DNA of 64,000 nucleotides, from the NCBI RefSeq assembly GCF_016236915.1, contig NZ_JAEHOK010000007.1:1-64000 (forward strand), given 5' to 3'. How positions within the stretch are numbered: the stretch's first letter is position 1; each line of letters begins with the position of its first letter. The notes under the pieces were generated by a model, which had not been told where the DNA came from, did not search any database, and was given only the letters and a program-made list of their open reading frames with translations. Source of the stretch: Salegentibacter maritimus. Its GTDB lineage: Bacteria > Bacteroidota > Bacteroidia > Flavobacteriales > Flavobacteriaceae. Positions 57,197-64,000 of this stretch are shown here, one piece after another. The position numbers and the translations under genes were made by a program.

Positions 57197-58105
57197 TTGA
57201 AGCAAAAATACATAAAACCAAATTGGCTCTTTTTGGGCCTTTTTATCATCATTGTTGAGGCCTGTAATCAACATAAACAAGAAAAAATAGAAGAAACGGC
57301 ACCTGTTCAATTAGATACTATTTCTTTAGAACCACCGGTTTTTAAAATAACTTACAGTTTAGACTCTATTTCCAATCAGCAACATTTAGACAGTCTTAAA
57401 TCTAGCCTGTCTAAAACAGAAAGAAAATTGGTGTATGCACTAAATAGAATTGATGAACACCGAATAAAACCGGGTTCAAAATTAATAATTCCTGATTCGC
57501 TGATAGCTGATATAAATTTGTATTCCCCATTTCCCTCAACTTTAAGTTTGCTGGATTCTATACAAAAAACGGTATTGATCTCGCAGCGTATACAAGCGTT
57601 TGCGCTTTATGAAAATGGCGATTTATTGCGATGGGGTCCGGTTAGTACCGGCAAACAAAGCACAGGTACACCTTCAGGTCTTTATTATGGAAATTATAAA
57701 GCAAAGCGAAAAATAAGTACCATAGACGAATCCTGGGTGTTGCCTTATTATTTTAATTTTATGAATTTTGAAGGTATAGGCACCCATGAGTATACACTTC
57801 CGGGGTATCCCGCCAGTCATGGATGTGTAAGAATGTACCGGGAGGATGCGCAAGCTATCTACCAATGGGCCAATATGTGGAAATTGGAAAGTGATGTGAT
57901 TGTTCAAAACGGAACTCCCTTTATGGTAATAGGGGAATATAATTTTAAGGGGGAACTGCCCTGGTTAAAACTTGTAGAAGATAATACAGATAACGATTTA
58001 AATCTTCAGGAAATAGACACGATTAAAGTCTATGCTCAGCGTTATAAAAACGATCCTTTAAATTTGAAACTGGAAGATATGGGTGAAAAGGAAATAGTGC
58101 TTTAA
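57197..58105 (+). CDS. L,D-transpeptidase (YkuD) lipoprotein
   Basis: 302 residues from a TTG start. Probable lipobox IVEAC (Cys23). A YkuD catalytic domain lies at about 130-245, with active-site His197 and the SHGCVRM motif holding His208 and Cys210. Such enzymes make 3-3 cross-links in peptidoglycan or attach proteins to it. A LysM-like sequence at about 80-100 (RIDEHRIKPGSKLIIPD) may aid peptidoglycan binding. The meso-diaminopimelate acceptor is consistent with the dap genes in this window. Confidence 0.9.
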   Translation: MKQKYIKPNWLFLGLFIIIVEACNQHKQEKIEETAPVQLDTISLEPPVFKITYSLDSISNQQHLDSLKSSLSKTERKLVYALNRIDEHRIKPGSKLIIPDSLIADINLYSPFPSTLSLLDSIQKTVLISQRIQAFALYENGDLLRWGPVSTGKQSTGTPSGLYYGNYKAKRKISTIDESWVLPYYFNFMNFEGIGTHEYTLPGYPASHGCVRMYREDAQAIYQWANMWKLESDVIVQNGTPFMVIGEYNFKGELPWLKLVEDNTDNDLNLQEIDTIKVYAQRYKNDPLNLKLEDMGEKEIVL

Positions 58106-58143
58106 GTTATTTTTCATTTTGTATTTTAGAGAAAAATAAATTT

Positions 58144-58908
58144 ATGAAACTTAGATTAAGCTTTATTGGTTTGTTAAGTGCTTTTTTATGTAGTTTCGGA
58201 AGCCTGGTGGCACAAGAAGAAACCACAATTATGGTAAGAGCTTTGGCAAAAGATGCAAAATTTATAGGAAGCTCTATTGGCGGTGCTAAAATTATTGTGA
58301 GCAATGCTGAAACGGGCGAAATCCTGGATCAGGGTTTTACCACGGGAAGTACTGGAAATACAGAACTTATTCTTAAAACTCCCCATAAGCGTTACGATAA
58401 TATTACCGATGAAAAGACCGCAGGCTTTAAAGCGGTGCTTTCTATCGAGGAACCTACATTTATAAACGTAGAAGCCCATGCTCCTTATAATAAAAAGCAG
58501 TCCAGGGTAGTTTCCAGTACACAACTTTGGGCAATACCAGGTAAAAATATAACAGGCGATGGGGTAGTACTGGATGTTCCGGGTTTTGTGGTAGATATTC
58601 TTGCCCCCCAAACCCACGAGCGAATTAAATCTTCAAGCAAAATAAACCTTAAAGCAAATATTGTAATGATGTGTGGCTGTCCCGTAACCGAAGGTGGTAT
58701 ATGGGATGCCAATCAATATGAAGTGAAAGCTATAATAAAAGGAGAAGGTCAGAAAGCCCAGGAAATCACATTGAAACCAACAGACAAGCCCAGTACTTTT
58801 GAAGCAGCAATAAACTTAGACAAAGCTTATTATACCATTACTGTTTATGCATTTGATCCGTTAACAGGCAACAGCGGAGTAGACAAAACCAATATTATTG
58901 TGAATTAA
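58144..58908 (+). CDS. Hypothetical secreted beta-rich protein
   Basis: 254 residues with a signal peptide to about 23 (GSLVAQ). The rest is predicted beta-rich with Ig-like character (ALAKDAKFIGSSIGGAKIIV; AYYTITVYAFDPLTGNSGVD). A cysteine pair in MMCGCPVTEGG could bind a metal or form a disulfide. I do not recognise the family. It starts 38 bases after the L,D-transpeptidase gene and may share its transcript. Confidence 0.75.
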   Translation: MKLRLSFIGLLSAFLCSFGSLVAQEETTIMVRALAKDAKFIGSSIGGAKIIVSNAETGEILDQGFTTGSTGNTELILKTPHKRYDNITDEKTAGFKAVLSIEEPTFINVEAHAPYNKKQSRVVSSTQLWAIPGKNITGDGVVLDVPGFVVDILAPQTHERIKSSSKINLKANIVMMCGCPVTEGGIWDANQYEVKAIIKGEGQKAQEITLKPTDKPSTFEAAINLDKAYYTITVYAFDPLTGNSGVDKTNIIVN

Positions 58909-59029
58909 CTCACTAAGTGAGATTTGATAATGGAGGTTGGGACTTACCGTCATTTAGTGAATAAAATGAGCGCAGCAATCTTTTGTAGTGAAAAGTGGGT
59001 ATTGATGAGTTAATTGTTAAAAGTGAAGA

Positions 59030-59105
59030 GTTAATACCTTCCGTCACTTCAATTTCTATGACAAAACAACCCATAACCGATAACTCATAACCGAGAACCG
59101 CTAAT
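59030..59105. repeat. Degenerate CATAACCGATAACTCA repeats
   Basis: Low-complexity stretch of imperfect 11-base units (ACCCATAACCG, ATAACTCATAACC, GAGAACC) between convergent genes. It resembles 56995-57065. No gene. Confidence 0.55.
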
Positions 59106-59126
59106 CGCCACTTCGCAATGACGTCA

Positions 59127-60404
59127 CTAATTACTACACTCAAAACATTTCATTAATCCTGGACTTATTTCAATGTCTTCAGAGCCTTTAAGAGGTTTGT
59201 TTAGTAATTCTCTTTCGGTTATAATTCGTTGAAACTCTTTTGCATATTCCACTAAATTATCTCTACGGGATTTTATTTTTTCAGTGATCTCTTTGCTGCT
59301 TTGTTTAGCAATATTTTTTGGCCAAACTTTAAATGAATTGGCAATGGCTTCATCGGTTAATAGGTTCTGCAGATTTTTTGCTTCCGTAATAAAGATTTTA
59401 ACCGGGGTATTGGTAAGGAAATAAATATCATTAGGATAAACCAACCCGGGCATATGCTCGATCTCTTTTTCAAAAGGTCTTACTTTTGGCTCAATATTTT
59501 TATTGGAAATGATCCCGGGAATTACACCGCCTAAATTAAAGAAAGCATTATCGCGATCTCCAGCCAAAGGTATAGCTTTAAAGTTTTTGCCTTCCTTTTG
59601 AACTACCCAGCCCCATTGCTTGGTATGGCGATCCCAATCGCCAATGAGCATATCGAATAAACGCGCTCTTACAAAGGCATTTTTATCTATGGAAACCTTT
59701 TTCGGATTTTCCTCTTTTAATTCTTGCAGGTTTTTGGTGTCTAAGATTTGATATACATTTTTATAGTCTGTCCAGTTCTCTTTGCCTTCGGTTTCATATT
59801 CCAGCAGAAATAAACGATTTCCATATTTTTCATTGTATTGTTTTCCTAAAAACTCCTGTTTCGGCACAAAAACTACTTTGGGATGGGTGTGCAAAATTCC
59901 TGCTTTTTCAGAAAGAGATGCTGCCAGAATTGCGCCATAGGGATGCGAAGCCGAAATGGCGTCTATTACAATATTTTTAAGACCCAGGTTGCGAGCCCAC
60001 TCTGGAACGTGGGTAGAGGGATCTTTGTTAACACTGCGTAGGGAATATAAAAATCCGTTTTTATCCTTTAAGCGAAGCGAGTGGGTTTGTGTGCCGCCAC
60101 CTTCTTTTACGATCTTCATTCCCCCATACAGGCTGTCCAGAAAAAGTACCGGAACTTTTATCGGGCTGATCCAGGCTTCACGGTAATTCGCTCCCTGCAT
60201 GATATTCTTAAGTTCATTTGCTTTGTATAAGCTACTGGCAGCAACTTCTACCGAATCATATCTTCGAAAATCTATGTTTTCCAGATCATCAAAATCTTGT
60301 ATAGTGACCGTTTCAAATTCTTTATCTGTGCTGGAAACCGAAAAATATACCAGTGTTATAAACCCAATAATAAGTATAAAAACTAACCAAAGTAGTTTTT
60401 TCAT
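59127..60404 (-). CDS. Membrane-anchored protein with a HipA/Fam20-like kinase signature
   Basis: 425 residues. One N-terminal hydrophobic segment (3-22) acts as signal or anchor, putting the rest outside the cytoplasm. Residues about 92-125 are Gly-rich and strand-rich (GGMKIVKEGGGTQTHSL, FLYSLRSVNKD), like a kinase N-lobe. FDMLIGDWDRHTKQWGW (250-266) holds a DWDRH motif at the place of the catalytic loop in HipA-type and Fam20-type kinases, followed by PLAGDRDNAFF (279-289) as a possible metal-binding motif. Similar segments occur in larger Bacteroidota surface proteins as I recall. If active it would be an exported kinase. No substrate or partner gene is adjacent. Confidence 0.6.
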   Translation of the reverse strand: MKKLLWLVFILIIGFITLVYFSVSSTDKEFETVTIQDFDDLENIDFRRYDSVEVAASSLYKANELKNIMQGANYREAWISPIKVPVLFLDSLYGGMKIVKEGGGTQTHSLRLKDKNGFLYSLRSVNKDPSTHVPEWARNLGLKNIVIDAISASHPYGAILAASLSEKAGILHTHPKVVFVPKQEFLGKQYNEKYGNRLFLLEYETEGKENWTDYKNVYQILDTKNLQELKEENPKKVSIDKNAFVRARLFDMLIGDWDRHTKQWGWVVQKEGKNFKAIPLAGDRDNAFFNLGGVIPGIISNKNIEPKVRPFEKEIEHMPGLVYPNDIYFLTNTPVKIFITEAKNLQNLLTDEAIANSFKVWPKNIAKQSSKEITEKIKSRRDNLVEYAKEFQRIITERELLNKPLKGSEDIEISPGLMKCFECSN

Positions 60405-60510
60405 TTTCTTTTATTTTAAATAGGTTTAAAAATACAGATTTATGAATTATTCTAATGAAAAAAAGGATTATACCTGTTGAGGTTTTACTCCATAACTGGG
60501 ATTATATAAT

Positions 60511-60582
60511 CCTGGGCTTGCTTTAAAATTAAAAATTTGATTCCAAAGAGTGCCTTGATGGCCGGTCCCGACGTAGTTTACT
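60511..60582 (+). repeat. Gene-end palindromic repeat, copy F (long, divergent)
   Basis: Shares GGGCTTGC-TTAAAATTAAAAATTTG-ATTCCAA and the terminal GTAGTTTACT with copy B. The left end, before 60511, is too diverged to place. It lies about 107 bases upstream of the kinase-like gene's start codon, not at a gene end. Confidence 0.7.
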
Positions 60583-60762
60583 ATCTCAGGAAATTTCGCC
60601 TTTTAAAATTGAAATTTTCCAGTGAATAGCAAAGCCTTACTTTACCGGCAAACAAGCCAGCAAAGAAATTTAGATATACAGATTTGGAATTACATTTACG
60701 GAAAAATGTTCCTGTAAACAGAAAAGCGCTTTACTAAGATTTTGTAAAAAGAAACGATAAGC

Positions 60763-60867
60763 CTAGCCTAAAACAATAGTTTTTAAGGCAAAATCCAGGA
60801 AGATAACAAGCATAAGGGCGGTAAAAATAATTCCAACTAATTTTAAGATATTAATACGATCTTTCAT
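60763..60867 (-). CDS. Possible 34-residue single-span membrane protein
   Basis: ATG at 60867, TAG at 60763-60765. The peptide has a basic start (MKDRINILK), one membrane helix (LVGIIFTALMLVIFLDFAL) and a short tail KTIVLG. Codon use is like the neighbours, and the leader is AT-rich as for other genes here. Two related palindromes (60897-60912, 60961-60980) lie upstream and could control it. It is short enough that chance cannot be excluded. Confidence 0.45.
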   Translation of the reverse strand: MKDRINILKLVGIIFTALMLVIFLDFALKTIVLG

Positions 60868-60896
60868 ATTTTAAATATTGGTTATACATAGGTTTA

Positions 60897-60980
60897 AATA
60901 GAACATTCTGTAACCAAAGTAGGTTCTTTACAGAAATATAAACCTCTTTAAAATTGTTTTTTAATAGAATATTCTATTAA
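60897..60980. promoter_or_regulatory. Pair of related palindromes, possible operator
   Basis: A perfect 20-bp palindrome TTAATAGAAT-ATTCTATTAA (60961-60980) and, about 60 bases away, AATAGAACATTCTGTA. The two share the 10-base core AGAAYATTCT. They lie 30-113 bases upstream of the small membrane protein start. A dimeric regulator site is one explanation. Confidence 0.4.
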
Positions 60981-61069
60981 AATTAACTATAAATATAACT
61001 AAAATTAATTATTTTATCCAAATTAGATGTGAATCTTGTGGTTTTTCACACTGGGTTGATGTGGTGTTT

Positions 61070-61471
61070 TTAGATGTTTTTTTCTTGTTCGAGTTTTAGT
61101 TCAATTTCTTCTAAAACCTTATTTAGCTTATAAAAAGACTCCTCTTCAATTATATCTTTGTTGATTTTTATCTTCTTGCTTTTTGTTGCCAGGATATAAC
61201 TTTTATCAAGCTTTACAATAGTCTCAATTTCATTAAGTTTTACACTTTTTGGAAAGATAGAGTTTTTGGTTAGGTTATTCTTGTCTATGCTAAGGTATTG
61301 ATGCTTCTTTTCATAATACCAAACGGCTAATTGTAGTAGGCCAAAAATAATCCAGCTAAAATAAATTAGCGAAAAATTGTTTAGGGGAACTAGAATAATT
61401 CCAATTGCTAAAAAGCTTATTCCAAAATAAAGTTGATAATTAAGCCTTTTCTTTTTATAATATATAATCAC
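61070..61471 (-). CDS. Small membrane protein, PH-like (YdbT-type)
   Basis: 133 residues: two membrane helices (about 13-30 and 33-52), then a soluble beta-rich part with the run QYLSIDKNNLTKNSI...VKLNEIETIVKLDKSYILATKSKKIKI, resembling a bacterial PH domain. The function is unknown. It starts 48 bases after the RDD gene and is probably its operon partner. Confidence 0.7.
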   Translation of the reverse strand: MIIYYKKKRLNYQLYFGISFLAIGIILVPLNNFSLIYFSWIIFGLLQLAVWYYEKKHQYLSIDKNNLTKNSIFPKSVKLNEIETIVKLDKSYILATKSKKIKINKDIIEEESFYKLNKVLEEIELKLEQEKNI

Positions 61472-61519
61472 GGTTTAGGATATTTTTAAAGGTGAATTAT
61501 TAAAATTTCTGTGGATAAT

Positions 61520-61954
61520 TTAAACCTTCTCAACCACTAAAGTTTTGGATAGTTTATCATAAAGATTCTGTTTTTTATCATCCCAAAGCAACCAAATAAC
61601 AGGAATTAACAGGTAGCCCAATACATATTTAAGCATTTCTCTAATGGCACCTTCCTGCCCTTTATTTATATCTTTACCGGTTTCAGCAGAAATAACTTTT
61701 AGATCAAAAATACGATGGCCTAGATTTCCTGAGAAAATGGGATAGAAAATGGCACCTACAATTAATCCCGTGACTGCTGAAATCGGGATGTCTATAAGCT
61801 CTAAATCCTGCTCCCAGTAATAGCTAAAAGATTTTCCAAATAGTAGGTAAATGCCAATTATGACAATTGTATATAATATCCCTTCTGTAATTGTGGCTGC
61901 CAGTCTTTTGCCTCTTGAGGCCAGTTTATAGCCGTGAACTTCTTCTTGTTTCAT
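61520..61954 (-). CDS. RDD-family membrane protein
   Basis: 144 residues with three or four membrane helices and the RDD-family segments RGKRLAATITEGILY, GNLGHRIFDLKVISAETG and WDDKKQNLYDKLSKTLVV. The RDD signature is present in the modified form R-AA. The function is unproven; some relatives are linked to ion transport. It precedes the PH-like gene. Confidence 0.88.
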   Translation of the reverse strand: MKQEEVHGYKLASRGKRLAATITEGILYTIVIIGIYLLFGKSFSYYWEQDLELIDIPISAVTGLIVGAIFYPIFSGNLGHRIFDLKVISAETGKDINKGQEGAIREMLKYVLGYLLIPVIWLLWDDKKQNLYDKLSKTLVVEKV

Positions 61955-62434
61955 ATATTATTATATAAATTACAAAGTAATTGTTACAGTTTTAAAAAAA
62001 ACAGCAAGCCAGACTTTGGAATAAAAATAAATTTAGTCCCAGGACGGTAGCTGCCAACTGTATTTTTTCTCAATAATAGAGATTTATACCTATAGCTGTC
62101 GCGATTGAGAGGCTTTCACCGCAATCGAAAACAGCTATCGACTTGATATGTTGTTGGCTTGCCACCAGGTCATTTACCTTTTATAGTAAGACTTTAAAAG
62201 GAATCGAGTAGGTAAATTATAATCATTATAATTTCGATGCCCCGGTAATTTTAGAAAAATAAATACTTTTTTGCAAGCTATGCCAAAGTTTCCCCAGTTT
62301 AAAAGTAAGCTACACTCAAATATTATTTTTTAGAATAAATGCTTTAGAGCAATTTATTGTCTTCATAATTGTTTTTGTAATAAGTGATCAAAAATAATAA
62401 AATGTTATACAAATAACTAAAATATAGAAATGGA
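61955..62434. other. Gene-free stretch with one long hairpin
   Basis: 480 bases with no supported gene. The one strong structure is a hairpin at 62092-62138: ATAGCTGT, a small internal bulge, CGATTG, a 14-base loop, then CAATCG and ACAGCTAT. Lacking a T run on either side, it is not a plain terminator. It may be a repeat unit or an RNA element. Confidence 0.5.
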
Positions 62435-62971
62435 TCAATTAAAATAAATATCGATACAATTTTCCCAAACTTTGCCATTATGTTTTAAAAGGCTAAAGTT
62501 TTTAACCGAAAAGGAATCAGTGAATTTACGTGTTTTAAAATCTGCCCAGGCTTTAGGAAATTCTTTATAATGAAGATCGCGAGATGCTAGGCTTATATGG
62601 GGGTGGATCTTAGAAAAAGTTTCGTGCTTTTTAAAGCTGAAATTTTTATGAAGAATTGCTTGTAAATCCTTGTGCAGGTTAATAAGTTCTTTATGGTCTT
62701 CAATATTTATAAAAATTACTTTTTGACCAAATCTTCCAAAATCTTTTAATTCCACCTGAAAATTGTTTTAGGTTTCAGCAAAACCCTGTAAAGCTTCTAT
62801 GAGTTTTTCTTCTTCGGTTTCCGGAATCTTAAATGGAATTTGCAGCGTAATATGCGCCGGGAGTTTTAGTGCATGTTTTGCCTCGTATTTTTCGGCAATC
62901 TCCAGCTTCAGCGATTTTATTCGCATACTTATTTCTTCCGGGAGCATTATGGCTATAAAATACAGTGGCAT
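62435..62971 (-). pseudogene. 2'-5' RNA ligase-like (LigT/2H) gene broken by one in-frame stop
   Basis: From the ATG at 62971 the frame encodes a 2H phosphoesterase: first HxT motif at His40 (LPAHITLQIPF). A TAA at 62768-62770 ends it after residue 67 (GFAET). The same frame continues NNFQVELKDFGRFGQ and includes the second motif HPHISLAS, to a natural stop at 62435. Reading the TAA as a CAA glutamine codon restores a 178-residue protein of normal family length. A single C-to-T change, or a sequencing error, explains it. A GTG at 62755 could restart the second half, but neither half has both catalytic motifs. Confidence 0.8.
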
Positions 62972-63058
62972 TTCAGTTGAAATTGCGATTAAACCTGCTT
63001 TAATTTCCGAAGAAAATTTTAGAAAACACTTTAATTACCTGCAAAAACTCACACAGCT

Positions 63059-63229
63059 TTAAAACCGATTTTTTTCAGTAATAAAAACGCTTGTCTTATT
63101 ACAATAATAGATAATCAAACCAAAGGTAAACAGCAGTAAATTTTGTACCAGGCTGTTTACCATTATGTTTAAATCGTCTCCAGTGACTACTTTTATAAGT
63201 TTTCCAATTATGGAAAGTCCGGGGGGCAG
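63059..63229 (-). CDS. Possible small membrane protein or gene remnant
   Basis: The frame is open for 56 codons from a CTG after a stop. It contains an ATG at 63163 that would give 34 residues (MVNSLVQNLLLFTFGLIIYY then CNKTSVFITEKNRF) with one membrane helix. The preceding codons (PPGLSIIGKLIKVVTGDDL) also read like protein, which suggests the 3' end of a decayed gene. The rest of the 62972-63354 interval shows nothing else. Confidence 0.25.
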   Translation of the reverse strand: MPPGLSIIGKLIKVVTGDDLNIMVNSLVQNLLLFTFGLIIYYCNKTSVFITEKNRF

Positions 63230-63354
63230 TCATAAATGTGGTGACTTCAAAAGCTTATTGTCAATTAGGATGTAGGAAATCCGGGATTGCTAATAGAAAA
63301 ATATAAATAGTAAGAGGTTAAAGACCACTTGTTTTAAAATCGATTTATATAGGT

Positions 63355-64000
63355 TTATTCGGTTATTTTTTCAACTGTTTCCCCCAGGTCTATCACTTTT
63401 TGATGTCTTAATAAATCTTCAAAGCTTTCGCGTTCTCTAATTAAATGTGCTTTGCCGTTATACCATAATACTTCGGCAGGACGGTAGCGGGAATTAAAAT
63501 TACTGGCCATAGAAAAAGAATAGGCGCCGGCATTGCTAAACGCCAAAATATCGCCTTCAGTAATTTCGGCAATCCTACGATTGTTTGCAAAAGTATCGGT
63601 TTCACAAATATAACCTACCACCGAGTAAAACCTGAATTTCCCATCGGGATTGGAAATATTGTGAATGTCGTGATGTGAGCCATAAAACATTGGGCGGATT
63701 AGATGATTAAAACCTGTGTCTACCCCGGCAAAAACGGTAGAAGTGGTTTGTTTTATCACGTTTACCTTAGTTAAAAACTTTCCTGCTTCACTAACCAAAA
63801 ATTTTCCGGGTTCAAAAACAAGGGTTAACTCTCGGCCATATTCTTTACAGAAATTCTTAAAACGTTCGCTTAGTTTTTCTCCCAGTTCTTCTATATCGGT
63901 CTCAATGTCATTTTCGCGGTAAGGCACTTTAAATCCGCTTCCAAAGTCAAGAAATTCAAGATTTTTAAAGTTTTTAGCCGAATCAAAAAGAATTTCAGAA
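63355..64000 (-). CDS. lysA: Diaminopimelate decarboxylase, 3' part (cut by the window edge)
   Basis: The C-terminal 214 residues are present. They run from LDFGSGFKVPY (PLP phosphate-binding glycine loop) through LVFEPGKFLVSEAG (Arg replaced by Lys in the usual EPGR), the motif YICETDTFA with the catalytic Cys, and GAYSFSMASNFNSR. The open frame runs through the window end; the GTG near 63927 is internal. It decarboxylates meso-diaminopimelate to lysine, using PLP. Confidence 0.95.
   Translation of the reverse strand, partial: SEILFDSAKNFKNLEFLDFGSGFKVPYRENDIETDIEELGEKLSERFKNFCKEYGRELTLVFEPGKFLVSEAGKFLTKVNVIKQTTSTVFAGVDTGFNHLIRPMFYGSHHDIHNISNPDGKFRFYSVVGYICETDTFANNRRIAEITEGDILAFSNAGAYSFSMASNFNSRYRPAEVLWYNGKAHLIRERESFEDLLRHQKVIDLGETVEKITE

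Noticed and set aside
61510-61518. TGTGGATAA, a perfect DnaA-box complement
   Set aside because: It is a single site with no cluster or AT-rich unwinding region nearby, and dnaA is far away. One such 9-mer is expected by chance in a sequence of this size.
62799-63062. Plus-strand frame of 87 codons opposite the LigT-like gene
   Set aside because: It is antisense to the recognisable 2H phosphoesterase sequence, Ser/Phe-rich and without family features.

Overview
The window reads as chromosomal DNA of a Bacteroidota bacterium, most likely family Flavobacteriaceae (Gramella/Christiangramia, Salegentibacter or Zunongwangia-like). The reasons are: AT-rich DNA; promoters of the Bacteroidota type (TAnnTTTG at -7, sometimes with TTG at -33); A-rich leaders instead of Shine-Dalgarno sites; several TTG/GTG starts; TonB receptor/DUF4249 pairs; a type IX secretion C-terminal signal; a monomeric isocitrate dehydrogenase; the Bacteroidota-type long GAPDH; and the flavobacterial gene order bamD-rpoZ-coaBC-DUF4835-recN. 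I saw no tRNA, rRNA, CRISPR array, insertion sequence or prophage.

Layout. 0-10.5 kb: a cut-off cytochrome c-like fragment, then two convergent, paralogous outer-membrane uptake loci. The first (+) is hypothetical-TonB receptor with STN-DUF4249-MG2/plug protein. The second (-) is TonB receptor-DUF4249-small DUF6095 protein. 10.5-20.5 kb (mostly -): icd, a candidate small structured RNA, a subtilisin-like lipoprotein, rplS with a structured leader, trmD, a coiled-coil membrane protein, gap and a DegP-like protease. 20.6-27 kb: dapF-GNAT-mltG operon, a lysozyme-like protein, an RsmI-like methyltransferase, an LMW phosphatase, dnaA and a thioesterase. 27-32 kb: YigZ, the ribD-HAD-EamA operon, GNAT, prmC and a small lipoprotein. 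32-42 kb: LOG-type phosphoribohydrolase, zincin, ligA, a split 5'-nucleotidase pair, dapA. 41-52.7 kb (+): bamD-rpoZ-coaBC-DUF4835, recN, fabI, glycosyltransferase-YbbR-coaE, then a two-component system. 53-58.9 kb: a 1181-residue T9SS-exported NHL/HYR protein, an L,D-transpeptidase and a secreted protein. 59-64 kb (-): an exported protein with a HipA/Fam20-like kinase signature, small membrane proteins, an RDD protein, a LigT-like gene broken by one stop codon, and the start of lysA. dapA, dapF and lysA point to lysine/meso-diaminopimelate synthesis; mltG, the L,D-transpeptidase and the lysozyme-like protein act on peptidoglycan.

The least ordinary content lies between genes. One family is a ~45-100 bp palindromic repeat that sits at gene ends, supplies two genes with their stop codon, and in one copy is read in frame inside a lipoprotein signal peptide. 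A second is a MITE-like element with 17-bp perfect terminal inverted repeats. There are also arrays of TCATGCTGAA-type hairpins, a perfect 28-bp palindrome across a stop codon, an rplS leader fold, a three-hairpin gap leader, and a ~115-nt candidate RNA with its own terminator. No single complete new system is obvious. The exported kinase-like protein and the gene-end repeat are the best leads.
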